Of a stretch of DNA of 64,000 bases, positions 8,122 to 17,269 are shown piece after piece (within the stretch, counting starts at the first letter, position 1; each line of letters begins with the position of its first letter). Source of the DNA: Nocardia aurea (GTDB lineage Bacteria; Actinomycetota; Actinomycetes; Mycobacteriales; Mycobacteriaceae); contig NZ_QCYJ01000131.1 in the NCBI RefSeq assembly GCF_003123685.1, positions 38,862 to 102,861 on the forward strand, in the 5' to 3' direction. The notes beneath the pieces were generated by a model. The model saw only the letters and a program-made list of their open reading frames with translations. It did not search any database and was not told the origin of the DNA. Made by a program: the position numbers and the translations under genes.

Positions 8122-10955
8122 TCGCCGACCGCCTCCGCGCCGAGCGCGAACAACTCGCGCAATTCGTCGGTCCCCATTTCGGTGATCCAGTTCTCGCCCG
8201 CGCCGACCGCCAATTCCGCGAGATGACGTTTGCCGTTGATCATCTCGTCGATCTTCTCCTCGATGGTGTCGACGCACACCAGTTTGCGCACCTGCACGTC
8301 ACGCCGCTGACCGATGCGGAACGCGCGGTCGGTGGCCTGGTTCTCCACCGCCGGATTCCACCATCGGTCCAGGTGCACGACATGGTTGGCCGCGGTGAGA
8401 TTCAGCCCGGTGCCACCGGCCTTGAGCGAGAGCAGCATCAGCGGCGGTCCGTCGCCGGACTGGAATCGTTCGACCATGGCGTCGCGGCGTTTCTTGGCGA
8501 CCCCACCGTGCAGGAACGGGAGTTCGGAGCCGAAACGCTCCACCAGATACGGCGCGACGAGATCGCCGAATTCCCGGAACTGGGTGAACAGCAACGCTTT
8601 CTCGCCGTCGGCGAGCACGGATTCGAGAATGTCCTCCACCAGCGCCAATTTTCCGGAGCGATGGTGACCGCGCAGCAGCACCGCCGAACCGTCGCCGAGG
8701 AAATGCGCCGGATGGTTGCACACCTGTTTGAGCCGGGTCAGCGCGCCGAGGACCGCCCCCTTGCGCGCCATCCCCTTGGCGTCCTTGATCTTGGCGAGCA
8801 TGTCGTCGACCACCGCCTGGTAGAGGGCGGCCTGCTCGACGGTGAGATTCGCGCGCACGGTCATCTCGAATTTCTCCGGAAGATCGGAGATGACCGCCGG
8901 ATCGGTTTTCACGCGGCGCAGCACGAACGGCTGGGTGAGAAAACGTAACCGCGATATCGCGTTCTGGTCCTGTTCGCGTTCGATCGGCACCGCGAAACGC
9001 GCGCGGAAGGTCTGGGCGCTACCGAGCAGCGACGGCATCGCGAAATCGAGGATCGAACGCAATTCCTCCAACCGGTTCTCCACCGGGGTTCCGGTGAGCG
9101 CCAGCCGGTGTCGCGCGGGCACCGCGCGTGCCGCGCGCGCCTGTCTCGTTCCCGCGTTCTTGATGTGCTGGGCCTCGTCCAGCACGATTCGTTCCCATTC
9201 GCCGCGCCGCATATCGTCGATATCGCGGGCGAGCAGCGCGTAGGTGGTGATCACCAGATCCGCTTCGGCCACCGCCGCGTCGAATTCTTGACCGGTCCGC
9301 CGCCCGACGCCGTGATGGACGAGAACCCGCAGGTCGGGCGCGAACCGCTGTGCCTCGCGATGCCAGTTGCCGACCACCGACATCGGACAGACCAGCAGCG
9401 TCGGTCCGGGGGTTGCCGTCGCGTCCGCGCCGGTTCGCGGGAAGGTCTGCGCGACTTCACGTTCGTGCAGGAGCAGGGCGAGTACCTGGATGGTCTTGCC
9501 GAGTCCCATATCGTCGGCCAGGATCGCGCCGCATCCCATGCGGCTCATGGTGGCCAGCCAGGTCACCCCGCGACGTTGGTAGGGCCGCAGCTGCGCTTTC
9601 AGCCCGACCGGTGGTTCCACGGGTTCGACCTCGTGTTGCGCGTCGAACAGTTCGGCCGCCCAGCCGGTCGCGGTGACCTCGGTGATCGGCACCTTGTCGA
9701 CCCGCCCGCTGCCGAGTTCGCCGAGCATATCGGCCAGGGTGATCGGCGCGGGGTCGGTGTGGGCGGCGACGTAGCGCGCCGCCGCGGCGAGCACCTTGTG
9801 ATCGGCCTGCACCCATTCGCCGCGCAGCTGCACCAGGTCGGATTTACCGCTGACCAGCCGGGCCATCTCGGCCGCGGTGAGCACGGTATCGCCGAGCGCC
9901 AATTCCCAACGGTAGGAGACCAGACCGCGCATACCGACCGTGCTCTCGGCGGCGGGGACGGCGCTGTCCACCCGCAATCGCAGCGACGGAGCGGAGATAT
10001 TCCAGGCCCTCGGCAGCAGCAGGGCGACGCCCGCCTCCCGCAGCGCGTGCGCGCCGTGTTCGACCAGATCGGCCACGACCGGAGTCGGCAACAGCAGGTC
10101 CATGCTCTGCGGATCGCCGGGCAGATCACGCAGACGCGGATAGGCGCGCTGGGCCTCCCCCAACTTCTCGATCGTGGTCCGCACCAGGCTCGGATCACCG
10201 TGCAGCGGAATCGGAGCCGGGGCCTCACCCGCCAGCCGCAGGCAGACTTCCAGCCGCCACAGCGCGACCGACTCGTCGTCGGTGCCGAACATGCCGTCGG
10301 GCTCGAGCAGTCGCAGTACCAGTTCCGGCTGGTCGACGGTGAGACTGGCCCGCCACCGTTGCAGCGTCTCGGCCAGCTGGTGGCTGCCGCCTTCCAACGG
10401 CACGTCCCCCACCAGCGCGGTCGTCAAGGCGTGCGAGGCGGACTGCCCTTCGAGCAGTTCCCGCGCGATCGGATCGGTGAGTTCGCCGACCAGATCCTCC
10501 AGCACCGCGGCGGGCCTGCCCGCCACCTGGAGCGCGGCGGGCATGGCGACCGCCGCTTCCGCGAGCCAGGCGCGTTGGCGTTCACCCCCGACCAGGCACC
10601 AGCGCACCCACCACTGACCGTCGTCGCGGCGCAATTCCGGTACGACGCGCCCGGCGCGCACCCACCGTTCTATTCCGTGCGCGAGGTGGGCCAGATATCG
10701 CAGGTCGCCGGAGACGACCTCGGCGGGCAATCGCTGCCGCAGCGCCGTGGCCGCCGCCGCGGGCGCCATCGCGTGCACCCGCACGTGGTCGATCTCCGCG
10801 CGGTCGGTCCCCTCGGCGCGCATGACGTCGGCACGATGGCGGAACTTCGACGAGCGCAGCGTCGCGCCGAGCGGCTCGGGAAGTGTGCCGGGAACCTCGT
10901 CGTCGTCGGTCCACAACAGCAGCCCCGACCCCGGTGACCACAGACCGTGCAGCAT
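8118..10955 (-). CDS. SNF2-family DEAD/DEAH-box helicase
   Basis: A 945-residue helicase of the Snf2/Swi2 superfamily. An N-terminal region of about 450 residues has no catalytic motifs and fits the actinobacterial SNF2-associated domain. The ATPase core follows: motif I DDMGLGKT at about 480-488, motif II DEAQH at about 591, then the C-terminal helicase lobe with QFREFGDL, LSLKAGGTGLNLTAANHV and the RAFRIGQ motif VI. These enzymes translocate on double-stranded DNA and do not usually unwind it. ATG 10955 (MLHGLW) is preferred; an in-frame TTG at 10967 is an alternative. It forms an operon with the SWIM gene through a 4-nt overlap. Substrate and role are not visible. Confidence 0.9.
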   Translation of the reverse strand: MLHGLWSPGSGLLLWTDDDEVPGTLPEPLGATLRSSKFRHRADVMRAEGTDRAEIDHVRVHAMAPAAAATALRQRLPAEVVSGDLRYLAHLAHGIERWVRAGRVVPELRRDDGQWWVRWCLVGGERQRAWLAEAAVAMPAALQVAGRPAAVLEDLVGELTDPIARELLEGQSASHALTTALVGDVPLEGGSHQLAETLQRWRASLTVDQPELVLRLLEPDGMFGTDDESVALWRLEVCLRLAGEAPAPIPLHGDPSLVRTTIEKLGEAQRAYPRLRDLPGDPQSMDLLLPTPVVADLVEHGAHALREAGVALLLPRAWNISAPSLRLRVDSAVPAAESTVGMRGLVSYRWELALGDTVLTAAEMARLVSGKSDLVQLRGEWVQADHKVLAAAARYVAAHTDPAPITLADMLGELGSGRVDKVPITEVTATGWAAELFDAQHEVEPVEPPVGLKAQLRPYQRRGVTWLATMSRMGCGAILADDMGLGKTIQVLALLLHEREVAQTFPRTGADATATPGPTLLVCPMSVVGNWHREAQRFAPDLRVLVHHGVGRRTGQEFDAAVAEADLVITTYALLARDIDDMRRGEWERIVLDEAQHIKNAGTRQARAARAVPARHRLALTGTPVENRLEELRSILDFAMPSLLGSAQTFRARFAVPIEREQDQNAISRLRFLTQPFVLRRVKTDPAVISDLPEKFEMTVRANLTVEQAALYQAVVDDMLAKIKDAKGMARKGAVLGALTRLKQVCNHPAHFLGDGSAVLLRGHHRSGKLALVEDILESVLADGEKALLFTQFREFGDLVAPYLVERFGSELPFLHGGVAKKRRDAMVERFQSGDGPPLMLLSLKAGGTGLNLTAANHVVHLDRWWNPAVENQATDRAFRIGQRRDVQVRKLVCVDTIEEKIDEMINGKRHLAELAVGAGENWITEMGTDELRELFALGAEAVGE

Positions 10956-11177
10956 CCGCCCATCCAATCAGGTGGCTCCGACAGCGGTCGCGCCGAATTC
11001 CGCGATCGCACCGTCCTGGATTTCCGCACCCGAGCGGATAAACTGGTATATCCGCAGGTCATCGCATCTGAATCGTTATCCGAATGGTTATCGCGGCGCT
11101 GTCGCCATGGCATCGCGGCGAATCACCGCCGGGTGGCCGACCCGCCCGGGCGTCCAAGGAAAGCGCAGGGCAGCAGC

Positions 11178-11540
11178 ATGACGATTCTGCTCCAGGTACT
11201 CGAGCAGAGCTTCACGCCGACCACACCGTGGGAACGGCGCAAATTCACCTTCGTCAACGCCGACAAGATCGTCGACATGCGACTGGACGGTCAATCGGGG
11301 GTCTGGCTCGATCTCTCCCGCCAGGGCGAATCACAGCGGCTGGCCCGGACGGTCGACCCGGCCGACGCGGTGACCTTCCTCCTCACGACCTTCGCCAAGA
11401 TCGCGGAATGCGAGGAACGCGGCGGCTCGTGGTTGATCGGCCACGACGGCGCGCATACCGAATCGATCGCGGCCACCCGATTCCCGCCGCGCCCGAACGT
11501 GGTCGCCGAGGACGAACTGCTCGCACGGGCCTGGCTGTGA
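11178..11540 (+). CDS. Conserved hypothetical protein
   Basis: A 120-residue soluble protein without a family I recognise. It has a KFTFVNADKIVDMRLDG segment, mixed alpha/beta character, an acidic middle and no signal or membrane segment. The start ATG 11178 follows AGGGCAGCAGC, a weak but plausible ribosome-binding site, and an AT-richer stretch with promoter character lies upstream (11030-11095), divergent from the SNF2 gene. Coding is supported by codon positions rich in G or C at the third base. Function unknown. Confidence 0.7.
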   Translation: MTILLQVLEQSFTPTTPWERRKFTFVNADKIVDMRLDGQSGVWLDLSRQGESQRLARTVDPADAVTFLLTTFAKIAECEERGGSWLIGHDGAHTESIAATRFPPRPNVVAEDELLARAWL

Positions 11541-11605
11541 ACCACGCTCCGCACTGACATCCGGCGGCGCCGGATCCTGTCGGTGCCGCCGGGTACAAGT
11601 GGCGG

Positions 11606-12331
11606 GTGCGCGCCGATACTCGAGAATTCTCCCCGGGTGGACCACCCCGGTGGATGCCGCTCGTCCTGGCGGGAGCCCTCGCCCTCGCGGGATGCGCGCT
11701 CGACGTCGGTACCGCGCCCGCACCGGGCAGCCCGCCCGGGGTTCAGCTGAACGATCTGTTGTCGCGGGTGCGCGTCGTCGCCGCCCGCCCGCATCCGGGC
11801 GGTTACGAACGGGACTGCTCGGACGGCCGGGCCTGCGTATTCGGCCCGGCGTGGACCGACGATCACGCCGGACCGGCGGGTCACGACGGCTGCGACACCC
11901 GCAACAATGTGCTGGCGGCCCAGCTCACGGCGGTCACCTTTCGGGCGGGCACCCGCGACTGCGTCGTCGTGTCGGGAAACCTGGACGACCCCTACACGGG
12001 CCAGCGCGTCGACTTCAGCAAGTCCGAGGCCCGCGCGGTCCAGATCGACCACGTCTATCCGCTGGCCGCGGCCTGGGATATGGGCGCCGCGCGCTGGCAT
12101 CCCGAGCGACGGGTGCTTTTCGCCAACGACATCGAGAACAATCTGCTCGCCACCGACGCGGAAACCAATCAGGCCAAAGGTGACAGCACCCCGGCCGAAT
12201 GGTTACCGCCCGCCGCCGCCAACCACTGCTTCTACGCCGCCAAATACCTCACGGTCGCGGTGTACTACGACCTTCCGGTGACGGCCGCCGACGAAACGGC
12301 CCTTCGCGAGGTCGCGCGGGGGTGTCCGTGA
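11606..12331 (+). CDS. Secreted HNH endonuclease-family lipoprotein (DUF1524/GmrSD-like)
   Basis: A 241-residue protein with an N-terminal signal peptide ending in a lipobox, LALAGC, at residues 25-30, so it is probably anchored to the outer face of the membrane. The mature part is a DUF1524-type HNH nuclease domain: RDCVVVSGNLDDPYTG, then QIDHVYPLAAAWDMGA with the catalytic DH, and a later NDIENNLLATDAETNQAKGD segment with the conserved N residues. Family members are secreted nucleases of actinobacteria, thought to degrade extracellular DNA. GTG 11606 is used as start; Met17 (11654) would leave a very short N-region. The substrate is inferred only. Confidence 0.88.
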   Translation: MRADTREFSPGGPPRWMPLVLAGALALAGCALDVGTAPAPGSPPGVQLNDLLSRVRVVAARPHPGGYERDCSDGRACVFGPAWTDDHAGPAGHDGCDTRNNVLAAQLTAVTFRAGTRDCVVVSGNLDDPYTGQRVDFSKSEARAVQIDHVYPLAAAWDMGAARWHPERRVLFANDIENNLLATDAETNQAKGDSTPAEWLPPAAANHCFYAAKYLTVAVYYDLPVTAADETALREVARGCP

Positions 12332-12434
12332 ACCGGATGCCGGTGCCGGATGCCGGCGGCCTCGCACCCGGTTCGCCGACTCGACCCGAGGGCCGACCAC
12401 GCGCTGGTGGCCCACCATCGCGATGCCCCCGGCG

Positions 12435-13253
12435 TCAGACTCCCGTGGCGACCGGGCGCTTGGGATCGTTGGACCACTGCGACCACGAGCCCGGGTACAG
12501 CGCCGCTTCCACGCCGACCACGGCGAGGGCGGCGACCTGGTGGGCGGCGGTGACGCCGGAACCGCAGTAGACCGCGATCGGGCCCGGCCCCAATCCGGCG
12601 AAACGTTCGCGCAGATCCTCGGCGGCGCGGAAACGTCCGTCGGCGTCGAGATTCTCGGCCGTCGGCGCGCTCACCGCACCGGGGATGTGCCCGGCCTTGG
12701 GGTCGATCGGTTCGATCTCGCCGCGATACCGTTCGGAGGCTCGCGCGTCGAGCAGCACACCCTGCCAGCGGGCGACCGCGTCGGCGTCGACCACAGGCAA
12801 CCGGCCCGACGCCAGGCTGACGTCGCCGGGTTCGGGATCGGTTTCGGGCCCCGTCGCGAGGGCTCCGCCCGATGCCGTCCAGGCGGGCAGCCCGCCGTCG
12901 AGGATTCGGACGTCCTCGATCCCCGCCCAGCGCAACAGCCACCAGGCGCGGGCCGCGGCCATGCCGCCGGTCGCGTCGTAGACGACCACCGATTCGCCCA
13001 CCCGCAGCCCCCAGCTGCGCGCGCATCGTTGCAACTGCGCGACATCGGGTAGCGGATGCCTGCCGCTCGCCGGCGTGGGCAGCGCGGCCAGTTCGGTCTC
13101 CAGGTCGACGAAGACCGCACCGGGGATGTGGCCGTCCAGATAGTGCTGGGGACCGTCCGGGTCGCCGAGCGCCCATCGAATATCGAGCAGCCGAGTATTG
13201 CCGCCCGCCAACGCTTCTCCGAGTTCCGTTGCCGAAATCAGTACCGCGCTCAC
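12435..13253 (-). CDS. Sulfurtransferase, two rhodanese domains (catalytically intact)
   Basis: A 272-residue thiosulfate/3-mercaptopyruvate sulfurtransferase with two rhodanese domains. The N-terminal domain (HYLDGHIPGAVFVDL) is inactive-type; the C-terminal domain has the active-site loop CGSGVTA with Cys230, which carries the persulfide. CGSGVTA loops are typical of 3-mercaptopyruvate sulfurtransferases. GTG 13253 is chosen because GAGGAG lies 7 nt upstream; an ATG at 13268 overlaps this site and is less likely. It is convergent with the HNH gene. It stands in contrast to the second rhodanese homologue of this window (47835-48740), which has lost its cysteine. Confidence 0.9.
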   Translation of the reverse strand: MSAVLISATELGEALAGGNTRLLDIRWALGDPDGPQHYLDGHIPGAVFVDLETELAALPTPASGRHPLPDVAQLQRCARSWGLRVGESVVVYDATGGMAAARAWWLLRWAGIEDVRILDGGLPAWTASGGALATGPETDPEPGDVSLASGRLPVVDADAVARWQGVLLDARASERYRGEIEPIDPKAGHIPGAVSAPTAENLDADGRFRAAEDLRERFAGLGPGPIAVYCGSGVTAAHQVAALAVVGVEAALYPGSWSQWSNDPKRPVATGV

Positions 13254-13466
13254 GCCATGACTCCTCATTCAGATTCGCATCTCGCGCACCGACGCCCTCA
13301 CCCTACGCACGACCCGCGCGCATATCGCTTCACCCCGCGGAATGAAGGAGGGCAGTTCGCGACGCTACCCCCGTATCGCCATGGTCACATCTCGCGGGAA
13401 CAATTCAGGCCAGTTTCCGCCGACTGGCAGGTGACACGCCGTGCGACCGGCGGAAAGATCCGTGCA

Positions 13467-14891
13467 ATGTCGAAGATTCCAGCGGCGCGGGACGAGCCGG
13501 GCACCGACGCGGCGGAATCACCGGCGTCGCCGCAGTCGGCACAGTCGGCACAGTCGGCACAGTTGGCGAGGGGCGAATCGGTGGCCGCGCCCGAATCCAC
13601 CCACGGGCCGTCGGCGGGCCATGTCGCGGAATCCGGACCCGATCCGGCGACCACGGCCGTCGGCACACCGAGCCCACCGGGGGCGGCCGTGCCGGGCAAC
13701 GAGGTCATCGCGGATTCCGCGCCGGTCGCAGACTCCGGTATCGCGCAGCCGATCGGCGCGGGGGTGGTGACCGCGCTCGTCGGGTTCACCAGTTCGTTCG
13801 CGGTGGTGCTGAGCGGGTTGAGCGCGGTGGGCGCGACGCACGCGCAGGCCGCGTCGGGGCTGCTCGCACTGTGTGTCACCCAGGCCGTCGGGATGATCCT
13901 GCTCAGTTATCGGTACCGGATGCCGATCACCCTTGCGTGGTCGACGCCGGGAGCCGCGCTGCTGGCGAGTACGGGTGCGGTGTCGGGCGGCTGGGCCGCC
14001 GCGGTGGGGGCGTTCGCGCTGACCGGCGTCCTGGTGGTGATCACCGGATTGTGGCAGCGGCTGGGCAATCTGGTCGCGGCGATCCCGGTGGAGATCGCCC
14101 AGGCGATGTTGGCCGGGGTGCTCGTTCCGCTGTGTCTGGCACCGGTCGAGGCGGTGCACACCAGTCCGGGTGTGGTGGTGCCGGTGATCGTGGTCTGGGT
14201 GGTGTTGCAGCGCTTCGCGAAACGCTGGGCGGTGATCGCCGCGTTCGTGACCGCCGTGATCGGGGCCGGTGTCAGCATCGTCGCCGGACATCGGAGCCTG
14301 GACCTGTCCGCGATGGTCCCCTCGGTGGAACTGACACTGCCGCACTGGAATTGGCAGGCGATGCTGGGGGTCGCGATACCCCTCTACATCGTCACCATGG
14401 CGTCGCAGAACATTCCGGGCACCGCCGTGATGCGCTCCTTCGACTACCGGGTGCCGTGGCGGGCGGCGATGACCGTCACCGGGATCGGCACCGTTCTCGG
14501 CGCGCCCGCGGGCGGGCACGCCATCAATCTGGCGGCGATCAGCGCGGCGCTGTCCGCGGCGCCCGCCGCCCACCCCGACCCGAGACGCCGCTGGATCGCG
14601 GCCGTCACCGCGGGCTGCGCCTACCTGCTGCTCGCCCTCGGCTCCGCCGCACTGGTGACGTTCATCGCGGCCGCGCCTGCGGGCACCCTCGAAACCGTCG
14701 CGGGTCTGGCCCTGCTCGCCACGCTGGCGGCGGCGCTGGCGGGCGCGCTGAGATCGGAACGACACCGGGAAGCGGGCGTCGTCACCTTCCTGATCGCCGC
14801 GTCCGGCGTCGGCTTCCTCGGAATCGGCGCGGCCTTCTGGGCATTGATCGCGGGCCTGGTGGTCCGCCGCGTCCTCGATCACCGGGACTGA
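13467..14891 (+). CDS. benE: BenE family benzoate/H+ symporter
   Basis: A 474-residue polytopic membrane protein of the BenE family, which imports benzoate by proton symport. About 11-12 hydrophobic segments run from residue 96 to the end; family landmarks include GVVTALVGFTSSFAVVL, TPGAALLAS, and MASQNIPGTAVMRSF near residue 312. Usual length is about 390-400, so the first 90 residues, rich in Ala, Ser, Pro and Glu, are an unusual hydrophilic extension encoded partly by a 9-bp tandem repeat. The true start could be downstream, for example GTG 13690. No benzoate-degradation gene is adjacent, so the substrate is from family only. Confidence 0.87.
   Translation: MSKIPAARDEPGTDAAESPASPQSAQSAQSAQLARGESVAAPESTHGPSAGHVAESGPDPATTAVGTPSPPGAAVPGNEVIADSAPVADSGIAQPIGAGVVTALVGFTSSFAVVLSGLSAVGATHAQAASGLLALCVTQAVGMILLSYRYRMPITLAWSTPGAALLASTGAVSGGWAAAVGAFALTGVLVVITGLWQRLGNLVAAIPVEIAQAMLAGVLVPLCLAPVEAVHTSPGVVVPVIVVWVVLQRFAKRWAVIAAFVTAVIGAGVSIVAGHRSLDLSAMVPSVELTLPHWNWQAMLGVAIPLYIVTMASQNIPGTAVMRSFDYRVPWRAAMTVTGIGTVLGAPAGGHAINLAAISAALSAAPAAHPDPRRRWIAAVTAGCAYLLLALGSAALVTFIAAAPAGTLETVAGLALLATLAAALAGALRSERHREAGVVTFLIAASGVGFLGIGAAFWALIAGLVVRRVLDHRD
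13533..13559 (+). repeat. 9-bp tandem repeat in the benE 5' region
   Basis: Three perfect copies of CAGTCGGCA (13533, 13542, 13551) followed by a degenerate fourth; they encode a QSA triplet repeat. Confidence 0.9.
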
Positions 14892-14933
14892 GCCGCCGCG
14901 CGGGCGGTGCTGCCGCGATCGAGGGTGCTCGTC

Positions 14934-16262
14934 TCAGGCGCGGCTGAGCAATGTCAACGGGTCCTCGAGCAGACCGCCCACCGTCGCGAGGAAGCGCGCG
15001 GCCAGCTCACCGTCGATCATGCGGTGATCGAAGCTGACCCCGAGTGTGGTGACCCAGCGGACCGCGAGTTCGTCACGGACCACCCACGGGCGTTTCCTGA
15101 TCGAGCCGACGCACAGGATCGCGCCCTCGCCGGGATTGACGAGCGGCACACCGGTATCCACGCCGAAAACCCCGATATTGGTGAGGGTGAAAGTGCCGCC
15201 GCGCAGGTCGACCGGTGTCGCGTTACCGGCGCGCGCGGTCTCGGCCAGCCAGCCGATCTCCCGGCACAGGTCACGCAGGCTCAGGCTCTGCGCTTCCTTG
15301 AGATTGGGGACGAGCAGTCCGCGTTCGGTCGCGACCGCGATGCCGAGGTTGACGTAGTGCTTGGTGACGATCTGCTGGTTGGCGTCGTCCCAGGTCGCGT
15401 TGACACCGGGGAATTCGGTGATCCCGGCGATCACGGCCTTGGCGATCAGCGCGAGCGCCGTCGGGGCGAGGTCGGAGAAGGCCTTGGTACTGCGCAGATG
15501 GTCGAGCAGTTCCATCGACGCGGTGAAATCCACGGTGAGAAAGGTGCTGGCCTGCGGGATGGTGCGGGCGCTCACGGTCATCGATCCGGCGATGCGTTTG
15601 CGGATTCCCGCGATCGGGGTGCGAGTCTCCCTGGCCGCGGGTCTGATGAGACCTTCCCCGCTGCTGCCCCCGGGCGCGGCGGCGGCCGTTGTCGTCGCCG
15701 GACGGGCGAGAGTGCGGGGCTGGGAGACCGGGACCGCGCTGCGCACGTCCTCGACGGTCACCGCGCCCCGGGGGCCCGAGCCCGCGATGTACCACAGGTC
15801 GATGCCGAGTTCCTTGGCGAGTTTGCGCGCACCGGGTGTCGCGGCCGCGCGCCCGGCATTCGACGGCTCCCGATCCTGCTGCGGCGCCGTGGGTTCGGCC
15901 TGCCGCGCGGGACGGGGTCGGCGGGATTCGGGTTCGCCTTCCGGACCGTAACCCACCAGCACCGAGGTGCGGCGGTCACCGTTGGCCTCGGGCGCCGCGG
16001 CGACGGCGAGATCGTTGCGCACCCGGATCAACGGTGCTCCCACCGGAACGGTGTCACCGGGTTTCGCGAGCAGTTCGACGACCGTTCCGGAGAACGGCGA
16101 CGGCAGCGCCACCACGGCTTTGGCCGTCTCCACCTCCGCGATCGTCTGATTCAGCTCGACGGTGTCCCCGACGCCGACCGACCACGACAGCAGTTCGGCG
16201 TCCGCCAGACCCTCCCCGAGATCCGGGAGCCGGAATTCCAGGACGTGGCCGTCATCTTGCAC
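14934..16262 (-). CDS. bkdC: Branched-chain 2-oxoacid dehydrogenase E2 (dihydrolipoyl acyltransferase)
   Basis: A 442-residue E2 core. Domains in order: lipoyl domain with the lipoylated lysine in EVETAKAVV (K48), an Ala/Pro linker, a peripheral-subunit-binding domain (ATPGARKLAKELGIDL, residues about 135-170), and a C-terminal acyltransferase domain ending in the catalytic SFDHRMIDG motif. It moves the acyl group from E1 to CoA. GTG 16262 is preferred, with GAGAGG 7 nt upstream; GTG 16277 has no ribosome-binding site. The gene is third in bkdABC, 29 nt after the E1-beta stop. Its single lipoyl domain and its place beside a branched-chain type E1 favour the branched-chain over the pyruvate complex; an E3 gene is not in the window. 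Confidence 0.9.
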   Translation of the reverse strand: MQDDGHVLEFRLPDLGEGLADAELLSWSVGVGDTVELNQTIAEVETAKAVVALPSPFSGTVVELLAKPGDTVPVGAPLIRVRNDLAVAAAPEANGDRRTSVLVGYGPEGEPESRRPRPARQAEPTAPQQDREPSNAGRAAATPGARKLAKELGIDLWYIAGSGPRGAVTVEDVRSAVPVSQPRTLARPATTTAAAAPGGSSGEGLIRPAARETRTPIAGIRKRIAGSMTVSARTIPQASTFLTVDFTASMELLDHLRSTKAFSDLAPTALALIAKAVIAGITEFPGVNATWDDANQQIVTKHYVNLGIAVATERGLLVPNLKEAQSLSLRDLCREIGWLAETARAGNATPVDLRGGTFTLTNIGVFGVDTGVPLVNPGEGAILCVGSIRKRPWVVRDELAVRWVTTLGVSFDHRMIDGELAARFLATVGGLLEDPLTLLSRA

Positions 16263-16291
16263 AGGGGCACCTCTCACTGGGCGGTCGGACG

Positions 16292-17269
16292 TCAGGCGGC
16301 GGACAGCGAACGGTCGACCGCGGCCAGGACGCGGTCGGGGTCCGGCAGGTGATATTTCTCGAGTTTCGCCGGGGGGTAGGGAATATCGTGGCCGCCGACG
16401 CGAAGTACCGGCGCCTCCAGATGATAGAAGCAGCGTTCGGTGATCTCGGCCGCGATCTCACCCCCCAGCCCGCCGGTGACCGGAGCTTCGTGGACGACGA
16501 CGAGCCTTCCGGTCTTGGTGACCGATTCCTCGATGGTGTCGAAATCGATCGGCGCGAGGCTGCGCAGATCGATCACCTCCAGCGAATGTCCCTCCTCGGC
16601 CGCGATTCTCGCGGCGGTGAGGGCGGTGGCGACGGTGCCGCCGTACGCGGCGATCGTCGCGTCGGTGCCGCTGACGCAGATCCGCGCACGATCCAACGGC
16701 AGTTCGGGCTCGGCGTCGAAATCGACCTCGGCGCGATCCCAGTAGCGTCGTTTCGGTTCGAAGAAGATCACCGGATCGTCGAGCGCGATCGCTTGGCGCG
16801 CCATGTGATAGGCGTCTTCGGGAGTACTGGGTATCACCACGCGCAATCCGGCGGTATGGGCGAAATACGCCTCCGGCGACTCGGAGTGATGTTCGACGGA
16901 GCCGATCCCGCCGCCGCATGGTATGCGAATCGTGATGGGAGCGGTCACCTTTCCCCCGGTGCGGTAATGAATTTTGGCCACCTGCGAAACGATCTGGTCG
17001 AAGGCCGGATAGACGAACCCGTCGAACTGTATCTCACACACCGGCCGATACCCGCGCAATGCCATCCCGAAAGCCGTTCCCACGATGCCGGATTCGGCGA
17101 GCGGCGTATCGATGACCCGGTTGTCGCCGAAATCCTTCTGCAAGGTGTCGGTGACCCGGAAGACACCACCCAGCCTGCCGATGTCCTCCCCCATCAGCAC
17201 GACCTTCGGATCGTCCTCCAACGCCCGGCGCAGACCGGTATTGAGCGCGGCGGCGAAGGTGGTGATCAT
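16292..17269 (-). CDS. bkdB: Branched-chain 2-oxoacid dehydrogenase E1 beta subunit
   Basis: A 325-residue transketolase-like subunit. Landmarks: KVVLMGEDIGRLGGVFRVT near the N terminus, ESGIVGTAFGMALRGYRPV, and a C-terminal transketolase domain with APVTGGLGGEIAAEI. It forms the thiamine diphosphate active site with E1 alpha and decarboxylates branched 2-oxoacids from Val, Leu and Ile. Start ATG 17269 overlaps the E1 alpha stop as ATGA, so synthesis of the two subunits is coupled. Usual length for the family is 325-340. Confidence 0.92.
   Translation of the reverse strand: MITTFAAALNTGLRRALEDDPKVVLMGEDIGRLGGVFRVTDTLQKDFGDNRVIDTPLAESGIVGTAFGMALRGYRPVCEIQFDGFVYPAFDQIVSQVAKIHYRTGGKVTAPITIRIPCGGGIGSVEHHSESPEAYFAHTAGLRVVIPSTPEDAYHMARQAIALDDPVIFFEPKRRYWDRAEVDFDAEPELPLDRARICVSGTDATIAAYGGTVATALTAARIAAEEGHSLEVIDLRSLAPIDFDTIEESVTKTGRLVVVHEAPVTGGLGGEIAAEITERCFYHLEAPVLRVGGHDIPYPPAKLEKYHLPDPDRVLAAVDRSLSAA

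Noticed and set aside
9108..10937. 609-codon plus-strand frame opposite the SNF2 gene
   Set aside because: Shadow; helicase motifs are all on the minus strand.
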